A DNA stretch of 64,000 bases from Neptuniibacter sp. Lineage in GTDB: Bacteria; Pseudomonadota; Gammaproteobacteria; Pseudomonadales; Balneatricaceae. The translations under genes were made by a program, and so were the position numbers. This document shows, piece by piece, positions 8,276-15,874 of the stretch; within the stretch, counting starts at the first letter, position 1; each line of letters opens with the position of its first letter. The notes under the pieces were generated by a model. It had not been told where the DNA came from, made no database searches, and saw only the letters and a list, made by a program, of their open reading frames with translations. The stretch is taken from positions 16,197 to 80,196 of the forward strand of contig NZ_JAAEQH010000210.1 of assembly GCF_024231755.1 (NCBI RefSeq), in the 5' to 3' direction.

Positions 8276-9022
8276 ATGTGCCCAAAAATTGTTGATGATG
8301 CGGTCATTGAAGCCCGCGAAGAAGAGATTATGCAAACAGCCCTTCAGATTATGTCTGAACAGGGTGTTGCAGGTCTTACCATCGACAAGGTGGTTGCTAA
8401 TCTCCCCTACTCCAAAGGCACTGTATACAACCACTTTACCTGTAAAGAAGATCTGCTGACCGGTCTGTGCAACCGTAGTGTTAAAGCTCTGACGGAGTTG
8501 TTTAAGCGCGCTGTAACTTTTGAAGGTAACAGCCGTGAAAGGATGTTTGCTGTGGGTTTTGCCTACATGTTGCACTCACAGTTAAACCCAACTGAGTTTA
8601 TGTTGGTGATCTCCGCAAAAACCCCTTCAGTGCGTGAGAAATCAACTGAAAAGCGCCAGGAAGAACATACAGCCCTGGAAAGTGAGTTGCTAGGAAGCAT
8701 CCTGCAGATCATCTCTTCCGGGCTCTCTTCTGGTGATTTAAACCTGCAACCTCACCTTAGCCCAGCTCAAGTTGCTTTCTCGCTATGGGCTATGAGCTTT
8801 GGAACCATCGCTCTCCTACATGAAACGCTTGATCGTTGCAGTGTACGTACTGAGATGATGCTGGAAAGAGAACTTACCAATCACAGCAACCTTGTGCTTG
8901 ATGGTCTGGACTGGAAACCCTATACCAAAGATTACGACTGGGCGGAAACGGTAGAGAGATTAAAAGCAGGCATTTTCAAAACGGAATTCGAACAACTTCA
9001 GGAACAGCTAAGCCTGACCTGA
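8276..9022 (+). CDS. TetR/AcrR family transcriptional regulator
   Basis: A 248-residue regulator. The N-terminal TetR helix-turn-helix spans about residues 10-60 (EEIMQTALQIMSEQGVAGLTIDKVV, then PYSKGTVYNHFTCKEDLL); the rest is a helical ligand-binding and dimerisation domain, longer than average. It precedes the RND/LolA-like/barrel operon on the same strand but is separated from it by its own terminator. TGACGnnnCGTCA dyads lie in front of both units, so it very probably represses itself and the exporter. The ligand is unknown; a lipid or hydrophobic compound would fit the operon. The ribosome site of the ATG is weak. Confidence 0.9.
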   Translation: MCPKIVDDAVIEAREEEIMQTALQIMSEQGVAGLTIDKVVANLPYSKGTVYNHFTCKEDLLTGLCNRSVKALTELFKRAVTFEGNSRERMFAVGFAYMLHSQLNPTEFMLVISAKTPSVREKSTEKRQEEHTALESELLGSILQIISSGLSSGDLNLQPHLSPAQVAFSLWAMSFGTIALLHETLDRCSVRTEMMLERELTNHSNLVLDGLDWKPYTKDYDWAETVERLKAGIFKTEFEQLQEQLSLT

Positions 9023-9044
9023 GTTAGAGAAAGAGATTTAGAAG

Positions 9045-9065
9045 AAACGGCATGGCCGTTTTTTT
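9045..9065 (+). terminator. Rho-independent terminator after tetR
   Basis: AAACGGC (9045-9051) and GCCGTTT (9055-9061) form a 7-bp stem with a three-base loop, followed by a T-run to 9065. It separates tetR transcription from the exporter operon. Confidence 0.8.
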
Positions 9066-9075
9066 AATAAAAGTT

Positions 9076-9094
9076 TAGTGACGATTCGTCACTA
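9076..9094. promoter_or_regulatory. TetR operator dyad upstream of the RND exporter operon
   Basis: TAGTGACG (9076-9083), a three-base centre ATT, and CGTCACTA (9087-9094) form a perfect 8-bp inverted repeat. Its core matches the dyad at 8228-8240. It lies 64 bp before the exporter start codon, in the expected promoter position. Confidence 0.72.
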
Positions 9095-9158
9095 TTAAGT
9101 AACCTTAAGTTGGCATAAGACCAACCTAACACCCCATAGGGGCCCCTGGAGTAGGAAA

Positions 9159-11573
9159 ATGAGAGATCGCCTTTTCCGATTTGTGCTAGATCATCCAGTA
9201 TGGGTGATTCTGCTCTCTGTGCTGTTGGTATTTGGTGCTGCATCCGGCGCTAAAAACCTGGTTTTCAAGAGTGATTATCGAGTGTTCTTTGGTGAGGAAA
9301 ACCCTCAGCTGACAGCATTCGAATCGATGCAAAAAATCTACAGTAAGAGTGACAACGTCGCTTTTATCATCTCCCCGGATGATGGTGAGGTATTTAAGCC
9401 AAGTACTTTGGCGGCAATCTATGAGCTGACCAATGAATCCTGGCAGGTGCCCTACTCTACCCGTGTAGATTCCGTTACAAACTTCCAGCATACCTGGTCT
9501 GAAGAAGATGACATGATCGTTGAAGATCTGGTCTTAGACCCGGAAGCAATCAGCGAAGCAGATATGCCTCGCCTGAAGGAGATCGCAGTTAATGAACCAC
9601 TGATGCTGCATAAGCTGATTTCCGAAAAAGGCCACGTTACCGTTGTAAACGTAACGGTTCAGCTACCGGGCGAAAACCCTGTAGTGGAAGTGCCAGAGGT
9701 TGTATCCAAAGTTCGTGAGATGCGCGACAACTTTGTTGCTGCAAACCCTGATCTGAAAGTTCATCTCTCCGGTATGGTTATGATGAACAACAGCTTTGCC
9801 GAATCATCCCTAAACGACAATGCAACACTGGTTCCAATCATGTTTGGTGTTGTTATTCTAGGTATGATCCTGCTGCTACGTACTTTCAGCGGTACCTTTG
9901 CCACTGTAATTATTATCGGTTTCTCTATTGCCGGTACTATGGGCCTGGCAGGCTGGGCAGGATTATTCCTTACCGGACCATCAGCAAGTACGCCGATCAT
10001 GGTACTGACGCTGGCGGTTGCCGACTGTGTTCATATCATGACAACGATGTTCTATGAGATGCGCCATGGCGTGGAAAAACGTAAAGCGATTGAAGACAGC
10101 TTGAAGATCAACTTCCAGCCGATCTTCCTGACCAGCGCGACTACTGCTATCGGCTTCCTGAGTCTGAACTTCTCCGATTCACCACCATTCCACGATCTGG
10201 GTAACATGGTTGCAGTAGGTGTGATGTTAGCCTTTGTCTTCTCTGTCACTGTATTCCCGGCAATGTTGAGATTACTACCGGTGAAAGTCGCTCAGATCGA
10301 AGAAGGCGAAAGCGATACCATGCACAAGTTGGCTGACTTCGTAGTGAGCAAACGTCGTGTACTGTTCCCGACTATGGCTGTGATTATGGCTGCCATCGTT
10401 CTTCTGGTGCCAATGAACAAACTGAACGATGACTTCGTTAAGTACTTCGATGAGACCGTTCCATTCCGTCAGGCCACCGACTATATGCAGGACAACCTGT
10501 CAGGTATGTCGACCATGGAGATCTCCATCGACAGTGGTGAAGCCAGTGGTATTAACGCACCTAAATTCCTGAAAACAGTAGGTGATCTGAGTGACTGGTT
10601 ACGCGCTCAGCCTGAGACAGATCACGTAAACACCCTGAGCGATACGATCAAACGCCTGAACAAGAACATGCACAGTGATGATCCTGCTTACTATAAGCTG
10701 CCAACGGATCGTGAACTGTCAGCACAGTATCTGCTGCTGTATGAGATGTCTTTGCCGTATGGTCTGGACCTGAACAACCAGTTGAACGTGGATAAATCCT
10801 CAACCCGTGTTGTTGCAACATTCCAGAATCTGACAAGTACACAGCAGATTGAAATTGAAAGCCGTATCTACAACTGGTTTGCCGAAAATGCTCCACAGTA
10901 CGAAGTATCGATCGCCAGTCCAAACCTGATGTTTGCTCATATCGGCCAGCGAAATATCTACAGCATGCTGTTGGGTACAAGTCTTGCACTGATATTGATC
11001 TCAATTCTGCTTGGCTTTGCTCTACGCTCGGTTAAATTCGGCTTTATCAGCCTGATTCCTAACCTGGCACCAGCAGCGATGGGCTTTGGTGTGTGGTTCC
11101 TGATTGATGGACAGATCGGCCTGGCACTATCTGTCGTGGCTGGTATGACTCTGGGTATAGTGGTGGATGACACCGTTCACTTCCTGAGCAAATACCTGCA
11201 TGCACGCCGTGACCGCAATAAAGGTACCCATGAGGCAGTACGTTATGCCTTCGGAAGTGTAGGCCGTGCCCTCTGGATCACCACCTTTGTTCTGGTTGCT
11301 GGCTTTATGGTACTGGCGCAGTCCTCCTTCAAACTGAATGCAGATATGGGCCTGTTGACCGGCCTGACTATTCTGATTGCCTTGATTGTGGACTTCCTGT
11401 TCCTGCCGCCACTGCTGATGAAACTGGATAAAAGTAAAGCCACTGAAACAACTGAAGACACTAATTCCAACGACAGCGATACACACTCAAAAGACCGTGA
11501 AACATCTGCTACAACCGCTGACGGTAAAACTACTGAAGGAGACAATAATGACTCTGTTAACCAACCCGCTTAA
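9159..11573 (+). CDS. RND-superfamily exporter (MMPL/HpnN-like lipid or hydrophobe exporter)
   Basis: An inner-membrane protein of 804 residues with the RND layout: TM1 at about residues 12-32, a periplasmic domain, a block of five or six TM helices (about 225-375), then TM7 at about 400-420, a second periplasmic domain and a second TM block (about 605-755). SSD/MMPL-type motifs with charged membrane residues are visible: LAVADCVHIMTTM in the first half and GIVVDDTVHFLSKY in the second. The tail is hydrophilic and rich in T/S/D/N. It belongs to the two-fold repeated MMPL/HpnN group rather than the AcrB group, and no AcrA-type adaptor is present. Proton-driven export of lipids or hydrophobes is inferred. 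GGAG lies before the ATG. Its end overlaps the next gene by 26 bp. Confidence 0.85.
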   Translation: MRDRLFRFVLDHPVWVILLSVLLVFGAASGAKNLVFKSDYRVFFGEENPQLTAFESMQKIYSKSDNVAFIISPDDGEVFKPSTLAAIYELTNESWQVPYSTRVDSVTNFQHTWSEEDDMIVEDLVLDPEAISEADMPRLKEIAVNEPLMLHKLISEKGHVTVVNVTVQLPGENPVVEVPEVVSKVREMRDNFVAANPDLKVHLSGMVMMNNSFAESSLNDNATLVPIMFGVVILGMILLLRTFSGTFATVIIIGFSIAGTMGLAGWAGLFLTGPSASTPIMVLTLAVADCVHIMTTMFYEMRHGVEKRKAIEDSLKINFQPIFLTSATTAIGFLSLNFSDSPPFHDLGNMVAVGVMLAFVFSVTVFPAMLRLLPVKVAQIEEGESDTMHKLADFVVSKRRVLFPTMAVIMAAIVLLVPMNKLNDDFVKYFDETVPFRQATDYMQDNLSGMSTMEISIDSGEASGINAPKFLKTVGDLSDWLRAQPETDHVNTLSDTIKRLNKNMHSDDPAYYKLPTDRELSAQYLLLYEMSLPYGLDLNNQLNVDKSSTRVVATFQNLTSTQQIEIESRIYNWFAENAPQYEVSIASPNLMFAHIGQRNIYSMLLGTSLALILISILLGFALRSVKFGFISLIPNLAPAAMGFGVWFLIDGQIGLALSVVAGMTLGIVVDDTVHFLSKYLHARRDRNKGTHEAVRYAFGSVGRALWITTFVLVAGFMVLAQSSFKLNADMGLLTGLTILIALIVDFLFLPPLLMKLDKSKATETTEDTNSNDSDTHSKDRETSATTADGKTTEGDNNDSVNQPA

Positions 11574-12345
11574 ATCGTTCCTGATCGCAGGTCTGATCGC
11601 AACACCTGCTATTGCTGCAGCCGAAACAGCTGAAGAGAAAGGTCTGCGTATTGCAGAAGAAGCAAAAGCAAGTGATCTGGGCTGGCAGGATATGCAGGCT
11701 CAGATGAATATGATTCTGCGTAATAAGCAGGGTCAGGAGAGTGTTCGTGAGATCCGCATGAAGTCTCTGGAAATTGATAATGACGGTGATAAGAGCCTGT
11801 CAGTTTTCGATAAACCTCGTGATGTGAAAGGCACAGCATTTTTGAGCTTTTCTCATGCTGTTGGTGCCGATGATCAGTGGCTATACCTACCTGCTCTAAA
11901 GCGTGTGAAGCGTATCGCATCACGTAACAAGTCCGGTCCATTTATGGGTTCAGAGTTTGCCTACGAAGACCTGTCATCTTTCGAGGTAGAAAAGTACACC
12001 TACAAATTCATCAAAGATGAAGCCTGTGAAGGTGGCACCTGCTACGTAGTTGAACAGTACCCTGTCGATAAAAACTCCGGTTATACCCGTCGTGTTGTAT
12101 GGCTTGACCAGGCTGAGTATCGCCCGTGGAAGATAGACTTCTATGACCGTAAAAACTCACCATTGAAGACCCTGACTTACCACGAATACAAAGAGTATGA
12201 AGGTAAACACTGGCGCCCGGATATGATGAAGATGGTGAACCACCAGACTGGTAAAAGTACCGACCTGACATATGGTTCCTACACTTTCAAAACCGGTTTG
12301 ACCGATAAAGACTTCAACAAAAACACCCTGAAACGAGCGCGTTAA
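11548..12345 (+). CDS. Outer membrane lipoprotein-sorting protein, LolA-like
   Basis: A periplasmic protein with a signal peptide (NPLKSFLIAGLIATPAIAAAE) and a LolA/LolB-like half-barrel suited to carrying acyl chains. Family features include a DMQAQMNMILRNKQGQ-like first strand, DDQWLYLPALKRVKRI, MGSEFAYEDLSSF, and the YRRV-type stretch RRVVWLDQAEYRPWKIDFYDR. I start it at 11548 (AGGAG seven bases upstream), not at the in-frame ATG at 11497, because only the later start places the signal peptide at the N-terminus. It overlaps the RND gene by 26 bp and is followed by the barrel gene after one base. It probably shuttles the exporter's cargo through the periplasm. Confidence 0.85.
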   Translation: MTLLTNPLKSFLIAGLIATPAIAAAETAEEKGLRIAEEAKASDLGWQDMQAQMNMILRNKQGQESVREIRMKSLEIDNDGDKSLSVFDKPRDVKGTAFLSFSHAVGADDQWLYLPALKRVKRIASRNKSGPFMGSEFAYEDLSSFEVEKYTYKFIKDEACEGGTCYVVEQYPVDKNSGYTRRVVWLDQAEYRPWKIDFYDRKNSPLKTLTYHEYKEYEGKHWRPDMMKMVNHQTGKSTDLTYGSYTFKTGLTDKDFNKNTLKRAR

Positions 12346-12346
12346 G

Positions 12347-13549
12347 ATGGGCAAGAAGCTGACACAGGCTATTCTGGCAGCAGGGCTGATTACAGCCCTG
12401 CCTGCTCAGGCAGAAACCTATTATGAAATGTCCGGAAAGATCAGTGCCGACCTGCGTTATTTTACCCAAGATGCACAGTTCCCCGGTCAGGACTACGATA
12501 CCAACCTATCCTTTGCGGCAGAACCCGAGTTCTACTGGGAATGGAACGACGGTCTAGACAGTATCACCGTCACTCCTTTCTTGCGTTTAGACGAGAACGA
12601 CAGTGAACGTACCCATATGGATATCCGCGAACTAAGCTGGGTTCATGTAGCTGATGATTGGGAATTACGCACAGGCCTACGCAAGGTGTTCTGGGGTGTG
12701 ACTGAATTTCAGCACCTGGTTGATGTAATCAATCAGACCGATAGCGTTGAAGATTTTGACGGTGAAGACAAACTTGGGCAGCAAATGATCAACCTCTCCC
12801 TGGTTCGAGACTGGGGTATTGTTGACCTTTATCTGTTACCCGGTTTTCGTGAACGAACCTTCGCAGGAGAAGAAGGACGTTTGCGTGCAGGTCTGGTAGT
12901 TGATACTGATCGTGCCGAATATGAATCTGGGGCTAAAGAAAATCATATCGATACAGCGATCCGCTGGAGCCATACCATTGGTGATTTTGACCTAGGGGCA
13001 TATTGGTTCCACGGTACCAACCGTGATCCGAAGTTACAGGTACAAAATGACAACGGCAATCTGGTGCTTGTTCCCTACTATGAACAGATGGACCAGATCG
13101 GCTTTGATCTACAGGCCACTATCGATAGCTGGCTCTGGAAGTTCGAAACTATCCACCGTGATACCAGCAGCGAAAACTACTGGGCTGCTCAGGCTGGTTT
13201 TGAATACACCTTCTATGGCATTAATGAAAGCGCAGCAGATATAGGCGTACTGCTGGAATATGGTTGGGATGAACGTGGTAAAGATGCTGATGCCGCGATC
13301 CAGAACGACCTGTTTATGGGAGCACGAATGACCCTGAATGATGCGGAAAGTACTGAGATGCTGGCAGGTATCAGCCATGATCTGGATTACGATAGCCAAA
13401 GCCTTATCGTAGAAGCCAGCCGCCGTTATGGTGATAACTGGAAGGTCAGCGTTGATGGTCGATTCTTCAGTGCTGATGATCAGGCCGACCTAAGCTACAA
13501 CATCAAGCAGGATGATCATCTGCAACTGACCGTTGAACGATACTTCTAA
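12347..13549 (+). CDS. Outer-membrane beta-barrel protein of the RND/LolA-like operon
   Basis: A 400-residue protein with a signal peptide (LTQAILAAGLITALPAQAE) and alternating amphipathic strands through its length, ending in VERYF, the terminal aromatic signature used by the BAM complex. Short strands rich in Y/W with acidic turns (AEPEFYWEWNDG, DLYLLPGFRERTF, FDLGAYWFHGTNR) suggest a porin-like barrel. I do not assign it to a named family with certainty. It begins one base after the LolA-like stop and shares its operon. The order inner-membrane RND, periplasmic LolA-like carrier and outer-membrane barrel suggests a complete envelope-spanning export route. Confidence 0.78.
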   Translation: MGKKLTQAILAAGLITALPAQAETYYEMSGKISADLRYFTQDAQFPGQDYDTNLSFAAEPEFYWEWNDGLDSITVTPFLRLDENDSERTHMDIRELSWVHVADDWELRTGLRKVFWGVTEFQHLVDVINQTDSVEDFDGEDKLGQQMINLSLVRDWGIVDLYLLPGFRERTFAGEEGRLRAGLVVDTDRAEYESGAKENHIDTAIRWSHTIGDFDLGAYWFHGTNRDPKLQVQNDNGNLVLVPYYEQMDQIGFDLQATIDSWLWKFETIHRDTSSENYWAAQAGFEYTFYGINESAADIGVLLEYGWDERGKDADAAIQNDLFMGARMTLNDAESTEMLAGISHDLDYDSQSLIVEASRRYGDNWKVSVDGRFFSADDQADLSYNIKQDDHLQLTVERYF

Positions 13550-13598
13550 TCTTATTTAAGAGACGCTCTTTGAGGTCACTACATATAGGGCCCGAACT

Positions 13599-14357
13599 TT
13601 AAGGTGACGGAGTGGCTACTGGGTTATCCAGTTGCTGCTCCAACTCATCAAGGGCGAGAAGTCTTTCCTGAAGTCGCTGATACTGGGCTGGATCCCATAT
13701 GATTTGTCGATTGGTCCGATCAAGTTCATAACGGGCCCCGAGCAAAAAATCCATACCCAATAGCCCATGATTACCGATTGGGGTATTTTGATAATCGATC
13801 ACAGCAGAACGTACATTATTGTATTTGTAGGGACCGATTTCGACCTTGGAAAAGGTCGTTTGCTTGATCTCAACAGCTCTGCCATCCGCAACTCTGGCAT
13901 AACCACCTGAACTAAGCTGTGCTCCTAAAGACTTAATTGCATCTGCATGAATGACAGTCGATGAAGCCCCCGTATCGAGAATTAAATTAAGATTCGCCAT
14001 ACGAGCACCATAAACAACTTTTACCGGCACAGTGATGCGGTTATATTTCAGCTCGACTGGCGTTATAAACCTTCTCATCTGGTCCTGTAAAGACCTTCTC
14101 TGGTGGGTAAGTTTGAGCTTAAGCTGTTTAAGATCCCGCTCCTTTTTCAGTGATTCAAGGTCTTCAGGATCGAGTAGTTCAGCCTGTTCCTTTCTCGTTT
14201 GCAGCTGATCACGGTATTTAGCTGGCACTTTGGACAAGCGATCCACAAATACTTTTTTGCCTCGATCATCAACATACTCGTAAATCCTGGCTTCCGCAGG
14301 GGTTGGAAAGAGTATGACTCCAGAAAGAATGAGACTAACAAATAAAGGTTTGTGCAT
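13599..14357 (-). CDS. Retropepsin-like aspartic protease with DUF4124 domain
   Basis: An exported protein of about 250 residues. After a signal peptide (LFVSLILSGVILFPTPAEA) comes a DUF4124-type segment (IYEYVDDRGKKVFVDRLSKVP), a charged coiled-coil stretch (about 60-100), and a retropepsin-like domain with the catalytic motif LILDTGASSTVIH and the second conserved strand HGLLGMDFL. Single-domain retropepsins act as dimers, so one DTG motif per chain is expected. A TTG at 14366 could be used, but the ATG at 14357 gives a normal signal peptide. It lies 43 bp downstream of a paralogue on the same strand. The substrate is unknown; cell-envelope proteolysis is inferred. Confidence 0.85.
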   Translation of the reverse strand: MHKPLFVSLILSGVILFPTPAEARIYEYVDDRGKKVFVDRLSKVPAKYRDQLQTRKEQAELLDPEDLESLKKERDLKQLKLKLTHQRRSLQDQMRRFITPVELKYNRITVPVKVVYGARMANLNLILDTGASSTVIHADAIKSLGAQLSSGGYARVADGRAVEIKQTTFSKVEIGPYKYNNVRSAVIDYQNTPIGNHGLLGMDFLLGARYELDRTNRQIIWDPAQYQRLQERLLALDELEQQLDNPVATPSP

Positions 14358-14400
14358 AGCTAGCAATCCAAGTTAAATCCATTTTAGTTTAGAAAGCTGA

Positions 14401-15246
14401 TTATTTTTTAGCACTCGCATTGGCGCCACTTGCTACCGGTTCTATATCTTTTGCCGATGCATTTTCAATCAACTGAATATCGCGGCCTTCCAGATTTTCA
14501 GCATTCTTTACTTCCTCTTCCACAGCCTTTTGTTTCTCAATCAACTGCTCGATCTCATCTAGCTCTGTCTGCAGGGAAGCATAATGTTCTGGTTCAAAAA
14601 TCAATTTATTAGCTCCGGCATCTTCCTTGAAACGAATGCCTGACACGATTGGTTTTCCTAACACGCCATCAACCCCACCTGGGATCAATGAATCTTCTAC
14701 CAGATAGAAATTTCTGAGGTCATAAGAGTACGGCCCAAACTCGACCTTAGTGATATTCAGAGGGCGAGTTCTCACGACCTGATCAGATAGTTGCAAATGA
14801 TTTAATTTGCCCGGTTTAGCACTGAAAAGAGAAGCTTGGCTTTCCCTTAACAGCAAAGCCGGATAACCCACATCCAATAGAAGATTGAGCGTTCTGAGTA
14901 TAGTACCATCGCGGAATTTTACCTGAACTACAGGCTTGCCTTGAATCTTACGCAGCGGGGCTTCATAGATAGCCATTGCATCAAGAACATCACGCTTGGT
15001 TTGGCGCTGCTCGATAGATACATTATTAATACTTTGCAACAGGTTCTTTTTAGCCTGTTCGTGAGGCGATAAGCTGAAATCAGTCTTGTTTTGGTTCTTT
15101 AACTGATCCCAGTACTTGTGTGGAACTCTGGAGAGGCTATCGACAAAGATTTTTTTTCCAGAGTCATCTACATAATGGTAGATTTCTGCGTGAGAACTTA
15201 AACTCAGTGAGCTGATTAATGCTGCGAGCAGAATGCTTTTTTTCAT
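14401..15246 (-). CDS. Retropepsin-like paralogue with degenerate active site, DUF4124
   Basis: A 281-residue paralogue of the downstream gene with the same plan: signal peptide (ILLAALISSLSLSSHA), DUF4124 segment (IYHYVDDSGKKIFVDSLSRVP), coiled-coil spacer and retropepsin-like fold. The catalytic motif reads LLLDVGYPALLLR where the neighbour has LDTGASST, so the catalytic Asp is kept but the Thr and following Gly-Ala-Ser are altered. The second motif is GVDGVLGKPIVSG instead of GLLGMDFL. The C-terminal tail is long, acidic and alanine-rich. It is probably a non-catalytic or altered partner, perhaps forming a mixed dimer. The two genes appear co-transcribed. Confidence 0.8.
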   Translation of the reverse strand: MKKSILLAALISSLSLSSHAEIYHYVDDSGKKIFVDSLSRVPHKYWDQLKNQNKTDFSLSPHEQAKKNLLQSINNVSIEQRQTKRDVLDAMAIYEAPLRKIQGKPVVQVKFRDGTILRTLNLLLDVGYPALLLRESQASLFSAKPGKLNHLQLSDQVVRTRPLNITKVEFGPYSYDLRNFYLVEDSLIPGGVDGVLGKPIVSGIRFKEDAGANKLIFEPEHYASLQTELDEIEQLIEKQKAVEEEVKNAENLEGRDIQLIENASAKDIEPVASGANASAKK

Positions 15247-15323
15247 AATCGATACTCTGGCTCATCCTTGGGTATTTAGATTGTGACCAAGTTTAAGTGT
15301 AGATCCTAAATCAGGACTCTTCA

Positions 15324-15434
15324 TCAAGAGAAGAAACCGCTTAGCCCATTCAACATAAATAGTACAACCACAGCCATAAACACTAGCGCTAAGCGTAATA
15401 CCATACAACGGGTACAAGTTTTTTTCTTCGGCAT
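15324..15434 (-). CDS. Small membrane peptide (36 aa) coupled to yciH
   Basis: An open frame of 36 codons begins with an ATG one base after the yciH stop (TGATATG) and encodes a basic start (MPKKKTCTRCMVLR), a CxxC pair, and one hydrophobic helix (about residues 14-32: LALVFMAVVVLFML) ending in GLSGFFS. The positive-inside arrangement predicts a single-span inner-membrane peptide with its Cys pair in the cytoplasm. Spacing suggests translational coupling to yciH. No family is recognised. The gene is short, so chance is not excluded, but the composition is typical of real small membrane proteins. Confidence 0.5.
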   Translation of the reverse strand: MPKKKTCTRCMVLRLALVFMAVVVLFMLNGLSGFFS

Positions 15435-15435
15435 A

Positions 15436-15810
15436 TCAACCGCCTGCCAGTTTTACAGTAAAGCCCTCTTTCTCAAGAACGGCTTTCAGTTTTTCCCGGT
15501 GATCACCTTGGATTTCAACAATACCTTCTTTAAGTGCTCCGCCGGTGCCACAGGTTTTCTTCAGTTTCTTAGCCAACACCTTCAATTCTTTCTCAGGCAA
15601 AGGAATCCCGCTAATCGTGGTAACACCTTTACCCTTGCGCCCTGAGGTTTCACGGCGAATTCTTACTACACCATCGAGAGAATCAAGACGTTGCTGATCA
15701 CTTAGCTCATCACAAACACAAGCATCAACTGCTTCACCACAGCCTGGGCAAAGCTGCCCTTTTTCCGTTGAATAAACCAGACCGCTTAATTGATCTTTTA
15801 AAGAAGCCAC
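15436..15810 (-). CDS. yciH: Translation initiation factor SUI1/eIF1-like protein YciH
   Basis: A 124-residue SUI1-domain protein. The N-terminal part holds LCPGCGEAVDACVCDE, a Cys-rich segment found in many YciH proteins; the SUI1 fold follows (about 45-122) with RRETSGRKGKGVTTISGIP, KKLKKTCGTGGALKEGIVEIQGDH and the C-terminal strand. In E. coli YciH is a stress-related factor that binds the small ribosomal subunit and disfavours some initiation complexes. The start is GTG. A 36-codon membrane peptide gene follows after one base. Confidence 0.9.
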   Translation of the reverse strand: MASLKDQLSGLVYSTEKGQLCPGCGEAVDACVCDELSDQQRLDSLDGVVRIRRETSGRKGKGVTTISGIPLPEKELKVLAKKLKKTCGTGGALKEGIVEIQGDHREKLKAVLEKEGFTVKLAGG

Positions 15811-15874
15811 GAATACAACCCTAATCTAAATTGGCAAAAGGCTATTATAGAGTAGTTCGGGCTGCTGATGGGAA

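Noticed and set aside
11497..11547. Longer start for the LolA-like gene
   Set aside because: It would place 17 non-signal residues before a clear signal peptide; the ATG at 11548 has a good AGGAG site.
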